Numbered from the stretch's first letter, positions 37,650-47,915 are shown. The stretch is 64,000 nt of DNA from Rossellomorea aquimaris (GCF_001877785.1 NZ_MINN01000074.1:434001-498000); one strand, 5' to 3'. The notes: a model not told the origin generated them from the sequence alone. A program made the numbers and translations.

Positions 37650-38222
37650 TCATCTATTTATCCAGCCATTTATCCTTAGCAATCTGAATATGAAACTTCC
37701 CATTATAAATAGAATCCCGCCGAGAAATGAACCAAGCGTGTTCATAAGCCAATCATCAATATCTGTCGCCCTTCCCAATGGAAGGAAGTATTGAGTCAAT
37801 TCGATAAGAAATGAAAAGATTGCCCCAAGAAATGTCACCTTTAATACAATCGCCCGCTGGTGCCGCATCCACCAGCCTGAGAAGAAAGCAAAGGGTACAA
37901 ACAAAAACACGTTGGCTAATAAGTTTCGGATCGGAACATCTAAATGATTCCGATAAAGAAGATTCAGTTTCAAATTTGAAAAAGGATCCATATTGGTATG
38001 ACCTTTTACCCCGCCGTTCATTCCTCCGTCACCCAGCATGGGTGTAAGAGTGATCAAACATATACCGCCTATGGAAATCGAAAGCAATAAAACAGGAAGG
38101 AGGTTCATCCACCTTCCTTTGCCTTTTTTCTTTTTCCATACGGAGACGGCCAGGAGGGAAGTCATGGTAATCAGTGCAAGAATGGGGATCACCCATCCAA
38201 ATGCGCTCCATAATTCCTGCAT
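37650..38222 (-). CDS. VanZ family protein
   Basis: A 190-residue membrane protein with about five helices. RNLLANVFLFVPFAFF near residue 97 and FLIELTQYFLPLGRATDIDDWLMN-like sequence (key residues E..Q, R..D..D..NT) near 137 are the VanZ signature. The family includes teicoplanin-resistance VanZ, but most members are of unknown function. Start ATG 38222 has TAGGAGAC upstream. Confidence 0.83.
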   Translation of the reverse strand: MQELWSAFGWVIPILALITMTSLLAVSVWKKKKGKGRWMNLLPVLLLSISIGGICLITLTPMLGDGGMNGGVKGHTNMDPFSNLKLNLLYRNHLDVPIRNLLANVFLFVPFAFFSGWWMRHQRAIVLKVTFLGAIFSFLIELTQYFLPLGRATDIDDWLMNTLGSFLGGILFIMGSFIFRLLRINGWINR

Positions 38223-38329
38223 CTTACGTCTCCTACTTTCCTGCCTTGTCTATTTACTAAGTTATACAATTCCATGAGTACTTTTATACCACTTTTCCTA
38301 AAAAGAGAAACATGATTTAGTTATTCTCC

Positions 38330-40219
38330 TCAAGAAATCCATTTTCTCTCATCATTAATCCTGACTGTATATCCATCTTTATCCAGTCTTTCTAAAAAAG
38401 GAATCATGTATTTCCGGGATAAATCTAATATCTCTTTTGCCTCGGTTATGGTGAATCTTCGGTCTGTTTTTTCCTTCAGCTCATTGACTGCCTTATTGTA
38501 TGTTTCCCATGCATATGCATGCTTCTCATCGAGCGGAACAATCCAATTCTGCCCAATAAAAAAATAATGAAATTCCTGTCTTACGGTTTCTGGGATACCG
38601 GCTCCCTTAAAATATTCTTCCATTGTCTTCACTTTCAACTTATCTTCCCTTAAGGAGTGTAAAAGCTGCAAGCATCTTTTTTCCCATTGTGAAGGGAGGC
38701 TCGGCGTAAAATCATGCATATGGAGAACTCCATTTTCAAGAGATACTTCCTTCTGCCGAATCAGTCTTCCGATACTGAATTGGATGACTATATCAGTGAA
38801 CGACTCCAGCAATGACTGCAGTTCCCCCTTATTGATTCCCTTTTCAAGGGGATGCCTCTCATGATAGGAACTGAGGACCTCTACGATCTTTTTTTCACAG
38901 CTTTCTACAATACTAATATGTGTCACAAAAGAACTGCGCAGCAAAATCCAGCCTGTCTTCTGCAGTACTTCCTCAAGTTCATCCTGACCAAGGGAAGCTT
39001 CACGTATCAGCGTCTGAGAAGGTATACTTTTTTTCTGTTGAAGCAGCTTCATCATTCTTTCTTCTGCGGAACCTTCCATTATCGCACGGAGCTTCAAAAT
39101 GGTCTCGCTTCCAAATCGATATTTTCCTCCACTTGGATTAATGATCCAACCTCCGCCCAGTGTTTCTGCAGGTGTCGGCCTCCTGATGATAAAACGATCA
39201 CCCCGTTTGACTACAATCTTATTATTAAGGCGGATTTGACAAAGAATCGAATCTTCTGCCGGTTCTGTCTTATTGCGGTCGAAGAATACAAGTTTACCCA
39301 TTACTTCTGAAGTTCCCGTATGAAACTTTATCTCCATACGCTGTTTAAGACCATGCTTGATTCCACCAAGAGTTTTCAATGAAACATCGATTATATCCGT
39401 TACAGTAAAGAGTGATGAAGATACAACTGCGTCTCCACGCTCAATTTGTTGATAATTGACACCTGCCAGGTTGATGGCTGCACGCTGTCCTGCACACCCT
39501 TTGCTGCTCTTCTGTCCATGGACTTGTATCTGCCTTGCTTTTGCCTGGATCCCTTGAGGAAGTATCGTGACTTCTGCCCCTGTTTCTATCTCCCCTTCAT
39601 ATATGGTCCCCCTGACAATGGTACCTTGTCCTTTCAGTGAAAATATCTGATCGATCGGTAAACGGAAATAACCTTCAGAACTCCTGACAGGTATATCTTC
39701 AATCGATTTTAAAATCAAATCCTTCAATTCCTGTATACCTTCACCAGATATACTGTCCACCAACATCAACGTGGCATTTTCAAAAGGAGAGCCTTCAAGT
39801 TCTGCCTTCACTTCTTCTTTAGCAAGCTCCCTCAGTTCCACATCCACTTTCGACATTTTTGTAAGGACCACGATTCCCTCGGTGATGCCTAGAAGCGAGA
39901 GGATATCCAGATGTTCACGTGTTTGAGGCATAATCCCTTCATCAGCTGCAACCACGAGCACGACCAGGTCTATTCCGCCTGTCCCTGCAATCATTTTCCT
40001 CACAAAACGTTCATGACCGGGTACATCGACAATGGAAATCTGCATATCCTCTTCTTGATGAAGAGGAGCAAATCCAAGCTCTATTGAAATATTCCTTTCT
40101 TTTTCCTCCTTAAGGCGATCGGTGTCAATGTTCGTAAGGGCCTTTGTCAGCGCAGTTTTACCATGGTCAATATGCCCGGCCATACCGATCGTATAGTACC
40201 GTTTTCGCAACCTTCCCAC
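38330..40219 (-). CDS. selB: Selenocysteine-specific translation elongation factor SelB
   Basis: Delivers Sec-tRNA(Sec) to UGA codons that carry a SECIS element. A 629-residue GTPase: P-loop [10 protein letters not shown] near 15, switch I-proximal [11 protein letters not shown] near 42, DVPGHERFV near 65 and the guanine-specificity motif TKMSKVD in the NKxD position near 120. Domains II-III follow to about 360, then four winged-helix domains reach the C-terminus, ending [14 protein letters not shown]. Full length and intact. GTG 40219 opens the frame; TTG 40210 after GGTGGGAAGG is an alternative start. The tRNA for it lies at 47961. selA and selD are not nearby. Confidence 0.92.
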   Translation of the reverse strand: MGRLRKRYYTIGMAGHIDHGKTALTKALTNIDTDRLKEEKERNISIELGFAPLHQEEDMQISIVDVPGHERFVRKMIAGTGGIDLVVLVVAADEGIMPQTREHLDILSLLGITEGIVVLTKMSKVDVELRELAKEEVKAELEGSPFENATLMLVDSISGEGIQELKDLILKSIEDIPVRSSEGYFRLPIDQIFSLKGQGTIVRGTIYEGEIETGAEVTILPQGIQAKARQIQVHGQKSSKGCAGQRAAINLAGVNYQQIERGDAVVSSSLFTVTDIIDVSLKTLGGIKHGLKQRMEIKFHTGTSEVMGKLVFFDRNKTEPAEDSILCQIRLNNKIVVKRGDRFIIRRPTPAETLGGGWIINPSGGKYRFGSETILKLRAIMEGSAEERMMKLLQQKKSIPSQTLIREASLGQDELEEVLQKTGWILLRSSFVTHISIVESCEKKIVEVLSSYHERHPLEKGINKGELQSLLESFTDIVIQFSIGRLIRQKEVSLENGVLHMHDFTPSLPSQWEKRCLQLLHSLREDKLKVKTMEEYFKGAGIPETVRQEFHYFFIGQNWIVPLDEKHAYAWETYNKAVNELKEKTDRRFTITEAKEILDLSRKYMIPFLERLDKDGYTVRINDERKWIS

Positions 40220-40228
40220 CTGCTTTTT

Positions 40229-40420
40229 CTAAGAGTTCTTCTTTTTATAATTAGTGAATAATACACCTGTCATCAGTGCAAAGCATGCAATAAACAGCAT
40301 ACCTTTCATGCTCTGCCCTTCAGAGAATGATTTGATCGTCCAAAACAGTATCACCACTGTGATGATACAGTCAAAAATAAATATGCCTTTTGAATGTCGA
40401 ATGTCCCTCACCTGCTTCAT
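40229..40420 (-). CDS. Small membrane protein upstream of selB
   Basis: A 63-residue protein with two predicted membrane helices (IFIFDCIITVVILFW and GMLFIACFALMTGVLF) and a lysine-rich tail. Unrecognised. No strong RBS precedes the ATG. It ends nine bases before selB in the same direction, so it probably belongs to the selB transcript. Confidence 0.5.
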   Translation of the reverse strand: MKQVRDIRHSKGIFIFDCIITVVILFWTIKSFSEGQSMKGMLFIACFALMTGVLFTNYKKKNS

Positions 40421-40465
40421 TTATAGAATGACTATATTTACTTTACCATAAGCGCAGAGCTGAAT

Positions 40466-40528
40466 AAAAAAATAGCCGTCCGGACAAGCACGCCTTCTAA
40501 AGAGGCTTGATCCAACTCGACTATTTCC
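40466..40528 (-). terminator. Structured terminator of the SCO gene
   Basis: Outer stem AAATAGTC / GGCTATTT enclosing a smaller GCCT / AGGC hairpin, followed by a T-run on the minus strand. Confidence 0.6.
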
Positions 40529-40538
40529 GCTCAGGTTT

Positions 40539-41135
40539 TTATTTTGAACCTTCTTTTATAAGTGTCTTCATGTCGGAGGTGATTTCCTCGTAAGGCACAT
40601 CGCTGTTCCCGCTGTAATTCTTAACCACAACCCCTTCTTGATTGACGAGAAAGAAGCTCGTCTGATGAATGACTTGGTCAGAATTGGGGTCTTTCGCAAC
40701 GATTGTTTTGAAGGAGTGTTCCGCAAAGTCCTTGATTTCCTCAAACTTATAACCGGTCAATAATTCCCACTTGCCTGTATCCGCTTCGTATCCTGAAATA
40801 TATTCTTTCAGGGCCTGCGGTGTATCCTTTTCGGGATCGACGCTGAAGGAGACAATCTTATAATCTTCTACTCCTGCCTTCTTAAGTTCCTTTTGCAATT
40901 TCGTAAGATTGAACGTCATTGGCGGACAAACCGTTTCACAGTTGGTGAAAATGAAATCTGCAATCCAAACCTTGCCCTCCAAGTCTTTGAGACTTACTTT
41001 TTCATTATCTTGATTGGAATAATTGAAATCTGCTATTTCATAATCCGTTTCTGCTTGAAAGTCACTATTGCTGCAACCTGCAAGGAGAATTCCCACTGCA
41101 GCCATCACAACCGCTAATGATTTTAATTTAGGCAC
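40539..41135 (-). CDS. SCO1/SenC family copper-handling lipoprotein
   Basis: A 198-residue thioredoxin-fold protein for assembly of the CuA centre of cytochrome c oxidase, similar to B. subtilis YpmQ/BsSco. Lipobox LLAGCS at residues 16-21 gives a membrane lipoprotein. The copper site CETVC (C-x3-C) is near 66, with the matching His in VIHQTSF near 159. Single gene. RBS GGAGGAG. Confidence 0.88.
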   Translation of the reverse strand: MPKLKSLAVVMAAVGILLAGCSNSDFQAETDYEIADFNYSNQDNEKVSLKDLEGKVWIADFIFTNCETVCPPMTFNLTKLQKELKKAGVEDYKIVSFSVDPEKDTPQALKEYISGYEADTGKWELLTGYKFEEIKDFAEHSFKTIVAKDPNSDQVIHQTSFFLVNQEGVVVKNYSGNSDVPYEEITSDMKTLIKEGSK

Positions 41136-41219
41136 TTCAATCTCCTCCGCTTTCCACTACTGTTTCTCATTCTATGTTAGTAGAAAGAATAGGAAAAGAC
41201 AATGCGCTTCACCTGAGTA

Positions 41220-42047
41220 TCAATGACTATTTTGTGAAATTCCAAGACTTTTTAATCCAAGTCTCAGGGCACCGATACTTCCGGAGAAGGATCCATTCTC
41301 TATAAAAATGCACTGGTACCCCAAAAATTTTTCAAATTGTTTGAGATCTTCTTTCAAAGGAGAATTGGCAAGGAGTGTGCTGCCTATGAAAACAAGTTTT
41401 TGGCATTGATGTGAGGCTGCAAGCTGATGGGCAAGCAAAATAACCGTCTCCGCTATCAAGTTGGTCAAAGAGCGGATCACATCTTTTCTGGATGCTTCAC
41501 CCAATCTGACTTTAGCAAAGTTTGCTGCCGTCAGATAGTCTGGTACAGGAGTTTCATCCCCTTCATATATATCCTTCACCATCAAATCGACTGCTTCACG
41601 ATTTCCGTTTTCGGCCAACTCCACGAGTTCATGGAAATCATCTGTCCCTGATAGCAGCGCCCCCAGCCCCATGAACATACCTCCTCCCATTCCGCTTCCC
41701 GTTACACGGGAGAAATCATTGGGAGCGACCTTAAAGAAAGAAGTGCCGGTGCCAATATTCACCAAGATGTATCGATCCAGCTTTCCATTTTGAGTATGAA
41801 CAAGAATTCGCATACCTTCTTCAATCGAATCGAATTCAGGAAACACTGTACTCACCGGATGCAGTGTTTTCATCTTTTCGGCCTTCCCGCCGGTCAGGAA
41901 CAACGTTGAATCCGGCGAGGTGAGCCCTATCCAATTCATCACCTGAGGAAGTTCTTTACTATCAAAGACTTTATAATGGTACCTGCCATGTTCTTCGTAT
42001 ACAAGCTTAGTGAGGGTTCCACCTGCGTCGATTCCGAAATATCTCAT
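41220..42047 (-). CDS. coaW: Type II pantothenate kinase
   Basis: First step of coenzyme A synthesis; phosphorylates pantothenate. About 275 residues with FGIDAGGTLTKLV at the start (ATP-binding), VNIGTGTSF near 115 and GSGMGGGMFMGLG near 133, the type II (CoaW, ASKHA-fold) signature. The frame opens 46 codons earlier, but ATG 42047 is right because it forms an ATGA overlap with the preceding gene's stop and gives the family start. An enzyme of this type resists CoA feedback, by family. Confidence 0.88.
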   Translation of the reverse strand: MRYFGIDAGGTLTKLVYEEHGRYHYKVFDSKELPQVMNWIGLTSPDSTLFLTGGKAEKMKTLHPVSTVFPEFDSIEEGMRILVHTQNGKLDRYILVNIGTGTSFFKVAPNDFSRVTGSGMGGGMFMGLGALLSGTDDFHELVELAENGNREAVDLMVKDIYEGDETPVPDYLTAANFAKVRLGEASRKDVIRSLTNLIAETVILLAHQLAASHQCQKLVFIGSTLLANSPLKEDLKQFEKFLGYQCIFIENGSFSGSIGALRLGLKSLGISQNSH

Positions 42048-42343
42048 TGTGATACTTCTTTCTTCTTTTTGGAGAATAAATAGTGAAGGACATATCCATG
42101 GATCACCATAATAACGAGAAAAGCTATGAGATAGTAAAAAACACCCATTATTCCGTTTGATATGTCCTCTGTCACCAGCCACCAAATGGAGGCGATCACA
42201 AAGAATAAAAACTGCAGGGCTGCCCCTTCAACAAATGGTTTTTTATATGTGTTAAAGTCCAGGAGCCGCTTCCAGCTCCATCCGATGGCGACTGCTGCCG
42301 AAATGAATAATATTAAAATATAAATACTTATCACAGATTTCAC
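42044..42343 (-). CDS. Small membrane protein coupled to coaW
   Basis: A 99-residue protein with three predicted helices (residues 4-22, 38-57, 67-90) and a basic tail KKKKEV. Unrecognised. Its TGA overlaps the ATG of coaW by ATGA, so the two are translationally coupled; whether this reflects function is unknown. Confidence 0.6.
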   Translation of the reverse strand: MKSVISIYILILFISAAVAIGWSWKRLLDFNTYKKPFVEGAALQFLFFVIASIWWLVTEDISNGIMGVFYYLIAFLVIMVIHGYVLHYLFSKKKKEVSQ

Positions 42344-42408
42344 CCGCTTTGTTTGAGTCTTAGTGATTTAATCATATTAAATATGAGTGGAAATTAAAAG
42401 CAGAAAAA

Positions 42409-42436
42409 GAAAAGCCTGGGGACATCCGGCTTTTCT
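42409..42436 (-). terminator. Rho-independent terminator of sbcDC
   Basis: GAAAAGCC / GGCTTTTC stem with 11-base loop and T-rich tail following sbcC on the minus strand. Confidence 0.75.
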
Positions 42437-42456
42437 TTTCTTTCAATTATCTTTAC

Positions 42457-45400
42457 CTAAATCATAAATTGAAATTCCGTCCTGCTTCCGTTTTGTGAAG
42501 AGATGACTTCAAGCCTTGCATCGATACGCTCTTTCAATTCGGGAACATGGGATATCAAACCGACCAGGCGTCCGCTGCTCTGGATATCCATTAACGCTTC
42601 AATAGCATGATCAAGAGACTCGGGATCGAGTGTACCGAAACCTTCATCGATGAACATCGTTTCAAGCGAAACCCCTCCTGCGTATTGCTGCACGACATCA
42701 GCCAGCCCCAGTGCCAATGCAAGTGAAGCCTTGAAGCTTTCTCCTCCCGATAACGTTTTGACATGCCTTTCCTGGCCGGTATATTGATCAAATACGAGCA
42801 GTTCCAGGCCGCTTTGTATATTCCCCTTGCTGCGGTCCGTCTTTCTAATCAAGTTATACCTGCCGGCTGTCATCTTCGATAATCGTTCATTTGCAACGCT
42901 CAGGATATCTTCAAGGAATGAGGCCAATACGTATCTTTCAAATGTAAGCCGGTTTGCATTCTGCCCGCGGGCGATGTCTGCAAGATGTCCGACTGTTTGA
43001 TAAGTCTCTTCATGCTCCTTAATGCTGGCATTGATGTCCATGACTCTTGAAAGAATCTCTTTATTTTCCTGTGTGTGTGAAATGAGTCTGTTTAAAATTT
43101 CGTTGATTTCCTTCATTTCCAAGGTTACAGCCGTCAGCGATTGTTGTATGACTTGTATATCCGGCTTATCCTTATTTTCCAGCTGTTTAGAAACATCCGA
43201 TAAACGATCCTTTACAGAACGCAGGTCTTCGCCATAATTTTTAACCCTTGCCTCAAGTATGGCAATCTCCTCATCGGTTCTTTTCGATTCGTGAAAAGCC
43301 CTGTAATGCGGGAATCCCTCTCTGTTCAATAAGGAAAGAAATTCTTCCCTCTCGTGATTCATATCAGATTCTGCCTTCTCAACTTGAGCTTCTTTATCTT
43401 TCAATTGAGCTTCTTTTACTTTGTAATCATTTTCACTTTGATAAAAATCTGACTGCGCTTTCTCAAAAGCTGCTTTCATTTTATCCAATGTTTCCTTTGT
43501 CTTTTGAAACGCATCATCAAACTCTTCTCTTGTATAAAGATTTGACGGAATGGATTCCTTGATTTTCTCAAGGGAAGTTTTCTTTGTTAAAAATTCCATT
43601 TGCAGTTCCTGCTGAATTTCCAGACGTTTCTTGCCGGCATCCTCGAGTTTTTCCAGTTTCCTTTTTTCATTCTTAACTTGCTCACTCATCTGCTTCAACT
43701 GTTCAAGCTCATTTTTCTTTGCAAGGATTTCCCTTTTTAAGGATTGAACTTTTGATTGGAATTCTAAGGTTACTTCCTTATGATTCTCCAATGTAAGGTT
43801 CTCTGCCTGATTCCCTGCCCTTTTGATGAGTAGACGTATTTGCTCATCTGTATTCTGGATTTTTGTTTCTTCCTGGGCCATTGAAAGACTTAACTGCTTT
43901 TCTTCGGATTGAAGGGCTTGCAGCATTTCCCTTGCACTCTTCATGTCTTCCTCTGACGGCAATGTATGTTTGTCTGTTGCAAGATTAGGATGGTGCTCTG
44001 AGCCGCATACAGGACATGGTGCTCCTTCCGTGAGTTCACGTGCCAGAGCGGCGGATTGAGCCGCCCGCCATTCACCTTCCAAATAAGAGATTGAATCTGA
44101 AGCATCTTTCATCCGTGCAGCATTGTTTCCATACTGGTCACTCAATTGTTTCATTGTGACCTTATATCGATCCTGTCTTTCTGACAGTGTAGAAATTTCT
44201 TTTAGAATTTCCAGGCCAGACTCTTTTTCCTGGAGTGACTTTTCATAGTGGAACAACTGGCTTTGGCTCTCTCCAAACTTCTCGAGCCGTTCCTCTCTAT
44301 CCTTTATCCATTTTGATAAGTAAGCCTTCTCTTCAGTGTCTTTATTAATCAAATACTGCTGCTTTGTACTTTTCTCCTGTAACATTTGCAATTCCGATTG
44401 TAAGGAATCGAGCGAATGAACATCGCCTTGAATGCTTTCCAGATGATTGATTTTTTTTACGAGTTCTTCTTTGGCCGGTTCCTTTCCCGCTTCTTCCTCA
44501 TAACGTTTCCTGGCAAGCTCCAGCCTGTCTTTGGCTGTATCTTTTTCTCTCATTAATCGATCCATATCCTGTTTAAGTCCCTTGAGAATACTATTCAGTT
44601 TATGGCAATATTCATCTTGTTTTATTAACCTCGCAGCCTTATTTGCAAGTGTGATTTCTTGAGAAGCTTGTCTGATTTCAGTTTCCTGGTGCTGGAGGAC
44701 GGTCAGCTCTGCTCCTAACTTTTCCTTCAGTTCAAATAGCTTCAAGAGATTATTTGCATCAGCAAGCTCCTTGTTTACGTTATCTCTCTTATTTTGAATG
44801 GTTTGGTATGTTTGTTCCACATCATCCAGCCGCTTTTCCATCCCTTCGATATGTCCCGGGAGAAGGGAAAGTATTTTACTGTCATTAACAGGTTCTTCAA
44901 GCAGTAATTGTTGTAATTCCTCATTGTCATTACTATGGATTTTCAACAGTTCCCTTGTACGCAATTCAACGGAAGCCTCCACCTGCTTCCGCAAATCATC
45001 TGCTTCCGCCTTCAATCCTTCCTGAATCATTTTGTACAGCTGTGTATGGAACAATCTCTGCAAAATGACTTCTTTATCTTTACTGTCAGAGGTCAGCAAT
45101 TTACGAAATTCACCTTGAGGAATCATCAGGATCTGTCTGAATTGATTCGCATCAAGCTGGATGAGTGATTTCACTTTTTCGTCTACTTCCCTGACATTGG
45201 CAGCAAGTATTATTTCCCCGCCTTCCTCATCAAAGGTAAATAACTCTGCACGGGCGTTGATGGTCGTATACCCATCTCCCCGGGCTTTCTTTTTATCCTG
45301 CTGAGGCGATCTCCAGATCCGGTAAGTTTTCCCCCGCAAATTGAATAACAGCTCAATTTCCGTAATGTCCTCTTCCTTCGCGAATTGACTCCTCATATCT

Positions 45401-45591
45401 GTCGGGGTCCGGTCCTCCCCGCTTGCCTTCCCATAAATCGCATAGGAAATACCATCGAATATCGTCGTCTTTCCCGAACCGGTCTTGCCTGAAATTACAA
45501 ACATCGTGCGGCTGTCCAGCTCACGGAAATCAATTTCTTCCCTTTCGGCATAAGGTCCGAATGCCTGCATCGTCAGTTTAAGAGGTTTCAT
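42457..45591 (-). CDS. sbcC: Exonuclease subunit SbcC
   Basis: The ATPase/coiled-coil partner of SbcD (bacterial Rad50), acting on hairpins and DNA ends. 1044 residues: Walker A GKTGSGKTTIFD near 35, long coiled coils on both sides of the zinc-hook CPVCGSEHH near 523, and C-terminal LSGGESFKASL signature with Walker B FIDEGFGTLD near 970. Start overlaps sbcD by ATGA. Length and motifs are normal. Confidence 0.93.
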   Translation of the reverse strand: MKPLKLTMQAFGPYAEREEIDFRELDSRTMFVISGKTGSGKTTIFDGISYAIYGKASGEDRTPTDMRSQFAKEEDITEIELLFNLRGKTYRIWRSPQQDKKKARGDGYTTINARAELFTFDEEGGEIILAANVREVDEKVKSLIQLDANQFRQILMIPQGEFRKLLTSDSKDKEVILQRLFHTQLYKMIQEGLKAEADDLRKQVEASVELRTRELLKIHSNDNEELQQLLLEEPVNDSKILSLLPGHIEGMEKRLDDVEQTYQTIQNKRDNVNKELADANNLLKLFELKEKLGAELTVLQHQETEIRQASQEITLANKAARLIKQDEYCHKLNSILKGLKQDMDRLMREKDTAKDRLELARKRYEEEAGKEPAKEELVKKINHLESIQGDVHSLDSLQSELQMLQEKSTKQQYLINKDTEEKAYLSKWIKDREERLEKFGESQSQLFHYEKSLQEKESGLEILKEISTLSERQDRYKVTMKQLSDQYGNNAARMKDASDSISYLEGEWRAAQSAALARELTEGAPCPVCGSEHHPNLATDKHTLPSEEDMKSAREMLQALQSEEKQLSLSMAQEETKIQNTDEQIRLLIKRAGNQAENLTLENHKEVTLEFQSKVQSLKREILAKKNELEQLKQMSEQVKNEKRKLEKLEDAGKKRLEIQQELQMEFLTKKTSLEKIKESIPSNLYTREEFDDAFQKTKETLDKMKAAFEKAQSDFYQSENDYKVKEAQLKDKEAQVEKAESDMNHEREEFLSLLNREGFPHYRAFHESKRTDEEIAILEARVKNYGEDLRSVKDRLSDVSKQLENKDKPDIQVIQQSLTAVTLEMKEINEILNRLISHTQENKEILSRVMDINASIKEHEETYQTVGHLADIARGQNANRLTFERYVLASFLEDILSVANERLSKMTAGRYNLIRKTDRSKGNIQSGLELLVFDQYTGQERHVKTLSGGESFKASLALALGLADVVQQYAGGVSLETMFIDEGFGTLDPESLDHAIEALMDIQSSGRLVGLISHVPELKERIDARLEVISSQNGSRTEFQFMI

Positions 45592-46733
45592 GCTTCATAC
45601 GCCTCCTTCCTGGCTTTTTCGATTACTTTTTCCAAGACTTCCTGCTTCAAAGCTGAAAAATCACCTGTCGTCATATCTGAATAAAATTCTTTGAATAATT
45701 CAAGCTCGGTCTTCTTTTTATCTTCTATGACGTTAAAACTGTTTTTCTTTTTTGCATCCCTCAACTCCAGTTTCCGCTCGAGATGCAGCACGTTCGGATA
45801 CACTTGTCTAAGTTTGTTTATCGGATCGATAAGGGTTCCCTCGTCATGCAGGGTCACCTTTAAGAAGTCATCCGTTTTCTGGGATTGATAGAAGGCTGGA
45901 TCAAGCAGTTCCTCCATATGCCCCTGCAGCTCTCTCATATCCTGCTTCGGTTTTAATATCCGTTCACTTAATTCAAACGATCCGTTTTCTTTCATATCCA
46001 CCACTGTCACTGATTTCCTTTGCGATGCTTCCGAGAACGAATATTTCATCAATGACCCTGAATAACGTATCGTATCATGCTTTAATGCATCCGGGCTGTG
46101 CAGATGACCCATAGCCGTATAATGAAAAGGCTCGAATAATTCACTGCCTACACATCCTGACCCGCCTACGGAAAGTGTCCTTTCAGAATCCGTGGTTTTC
46201 CCTCCAAGGACAAAAGCATGCCCTACGAATACATGTGGTCCCTCCCCATGCATGTTTTCCTGGATACGGTCTATGATTGCTTTCATTGCATCATGATGGG
46301 AATGGATTGAATCATCCCCAAGAAGCTGGCGAACTGTCCCCGGTTCTGCGAAAGGAATACAGTGGAAGTTCACCCCGGCTACGTTTACGGGTGTAAACTC
46401 ATTCGAAAGTTTCCCCTTCAGGTAAAAGTGACTGTGCTTGTACCAGGAGGAACCAAACGATAAACGTTCGGCACTGTCATGGTTGCCTGAAACGGCAATG
46501 ACCGGTGTATTCAATTCGACATTGATTCTGAAAAGCACCTCATCCAGTAATTCCACCGCCTCGGTAGGTGGTACGGAACGGTCGTACAAATCCCCTGCAA
46601 TCACGACTGCATCCGGCTTCTCCTCCTCCACCAATGCAATGAATTGCTCCAGTATGTACCTCTGCTCTTCCGTCATATAAATACCGTGAACTAATTTTCC
46701 TAAATGCCAATCAGCCGTATGTATGAATTTCAA
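45588..46733 (-). CDS. sbcD: Exonuclease subunit SbcD
   Basis: Mn-dependent nuclease (Mre11-like) of the SbcCD complex. 381 residues with the five phosphoesterase motifs: HTADWHLGK near 5, GDLYDR near 47, SGNHDS near 82, GHAFV near 169 and MGHLHSP near 208. First gene of the sbcD-sbcC pair. A YvrJ-type gene lies just upstream in the same direction, but it has its own terminator. Confidence 0.92.
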   Translation of the reverse strand: MKFIHTADWHLGKLVHGIYMTEEQRYILEQFIALVEEEKPDAVVIAGDLYDRSVPPTEAVELLDEVLFRINVELNTPVIAVSGNHDSAERLSFGSSWYKHSHFYLKGKLSNEFTPVNVAGVNFHCIPFAEPGTVRQLLGDDSIHSHHDAMKAIIDRIQENMHGEGPHVFVGHAFVLGGKTTDSERTLSVGGSGCVGSELFEPFHYTAMGHLHSPDALKHDTIRYSGSLMKYSFSEASQRKSVTVVDMKENGSFELSERILKPKQDMRELQGHMEELLDPAFYQSQKTDDFLKVTLHDEGTLIDPINKLRQVYPNVLHLERKLELRDAKKKNSFNVIEDKKKTELELFKEFYSDMTTGDFSALKQEVLEKVIEKARKEAYEA

Positions 46734-46863
46734 CGTCCAATCTCCTCTCTTGCTTCTATATAGTTTAAATTATATCAAACTCTAAAACTCTGGGTAAAAG
46801 GAAATGCCGCCTGGAAGGAACATAGTCTCACTTATCAAAATCCACTTTGTGGGAACGTCAATA

Positions 46864-46888
46864 AAAGAGAGACCACCGGCCTCCCTTT
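46864..46888 (-). terminator. Rho-independent terminator of the YvrJ gene
   Basis: AAAGGGAGGC / GTCTCTCTTT stem (two G-U pairs) with CGGTG loop, overlapping the end of the YvrJ-type gene. Confidence 0.65.
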
Positions 46889-47026
46889 CTATTCTTTCAT
46901 TCTTTGAGGAAGAGTCTGCAGGGAAGTCACGACTGCATCAAGCTTCGTTTCAATGCGATATAGCAGATACATCGTCACCACGATCGGAAAACCGACCTCA
47001 GAGATAAAAGGAATGATGGACTCCAT
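46889..47026 (-). CDS. YvrJ family protein
   Basis: A 45-residue protein read directly from the sequence, beginning MESIIPFISEVGFPIVVTMY and continuing LLYRIETKLD. This matches the YvrJ family of small Bacillus proteins: one membrane helix then an amphipathic tail. Function unknown. The RBS AGGAGG lies eight bases before the ATG, and a terminator follows, so the gene is self-contained. Confidence 0.82.
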   Translation of the reverse strand: MESIIPFISEVGFPIVVTMYLLYRIETKLDAVVTSLQTLPQRMKE

Positions 47027-47096
47027 GGACTATGCCTCCTTTCACCTTATATATAGAAGTATGAAGTGAAAAGAGACACCAAAAGGAGTAAAAAAA

Positions 47097-47122
47097 ACGA
47101 ACCCCGATGCCGGGATTCGTTT
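47097..47122 (-). terminator. Rho-independent terminator
   Basis: AACGAACCCCG / CGGGATTCGTT hairpin with T-run after the lipoprotein gene. Confidence 0.8.
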
Positions 47123-47147
47123 TCTGTTTGTTTTTAATAATTGATTG

Positions 47148-47675
47148 TTAACCGTTTAAGTCGTTCACCAGGCTTGAACTTACCAACCCGGCTTTATCAA
47201 GGATTGCTTTGATTTGGTTTTCAGCTTCGACCATTTTTTCATCTGCTTCTGTAAGGTCCGCTTCACCTTCTGCTTTAAGGGCTTCAGCTTTCATATTGTA
47301 AGACTCTGCCAATGTAGACTTGAACTCTTCAATGTCTTTTTTATAGTCTTCAAGCCCGGATGGAACTTCAGTATTCTCTACTGCTTTAGCAGATTCTTCT
47401 GCAGATGCTGCAGCTGAATCTGCTAATTTTGCAAGCTCGTCACCTGTTGGAGGTGCTTCTCCGCCTACTGCAGCTTCGTAACCATTCAAGTCAATATCTG
47501 TACCATTTATCGTGGTTGTTAAATTAAGATAAAAATCCATTAATTCCCCAGCTGCGTCAGTATTCGCACTGCTTGTATCTGCAGATTCCTCTTTCTTGCC
47601 TTCTTCTGAACCAGCATCTGAGCATCCAACTAACAACAAAGCTAAACCTAATCCTAAGAACCATATTTTTTTCAT
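47148..47675 (-). CDS. Hypothetical lipoprotein
   Basis: A 175-residue secreted lipoprotein. The signal peptide ends at LLVGCSD (lipobox, Cys near 18). The mature part is very acidic and Ala/Glu-rich, likely helical (AKLADSAAASAEESAKAVEN), without recognised domain. Single gene with RBS AAAGGGG and terminator. Its role is unknown. Confidence 0.7.
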   Translation of the reverse strand: MKKIWFLGLGLALLLVGCSDAGSEEGKKEESADTSSANTDAAGELMDFYLNLTTTINGTDIDLNGYEAAVGGEAPPTGDELAKLADSAAASAEESAKAVENTEVPSGLEDYKKDIEEFKSTLAESYNMKAEALKAEGEADLTEADEKMVEAENQIKAILDKAGLVSSSLVNDLNG

Positions 47676-47915
47676 AGTTCAAATCCCCTTTCTGTCTCTC
47701 TTGCATGAAATGAGCGGGAGATCAAGCGTAGAAATCGCTTACTTCTTCCATTTTTTAGCCGGCAAAATGTATCTTATCATGTGGATAATCAGTTGGTAAA
47801 GAAATAGTTTCTACTTTCTCTAAAGTTCTAATTTTATAAATAGTTGGAATAAACAGCTAATTTCTACCGGGGTTTTTGTCCTGCTATCCTTTTAGCAGGT
47901 TTATGGGTATATTGA

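Noticed and set aside
46804-47007. Plus-strand 67-codon ORF
   Set aside because: Antisense to the YvrJ-type gene, with no RBS and no recognisable product.
47880-47899. CCTGCTA/TAGCAGG hairpin before selC as a SECIS-like element
   Set aside because: No preceding ORF with in-frame TGA; more likely a minor terminator-like hairpin.
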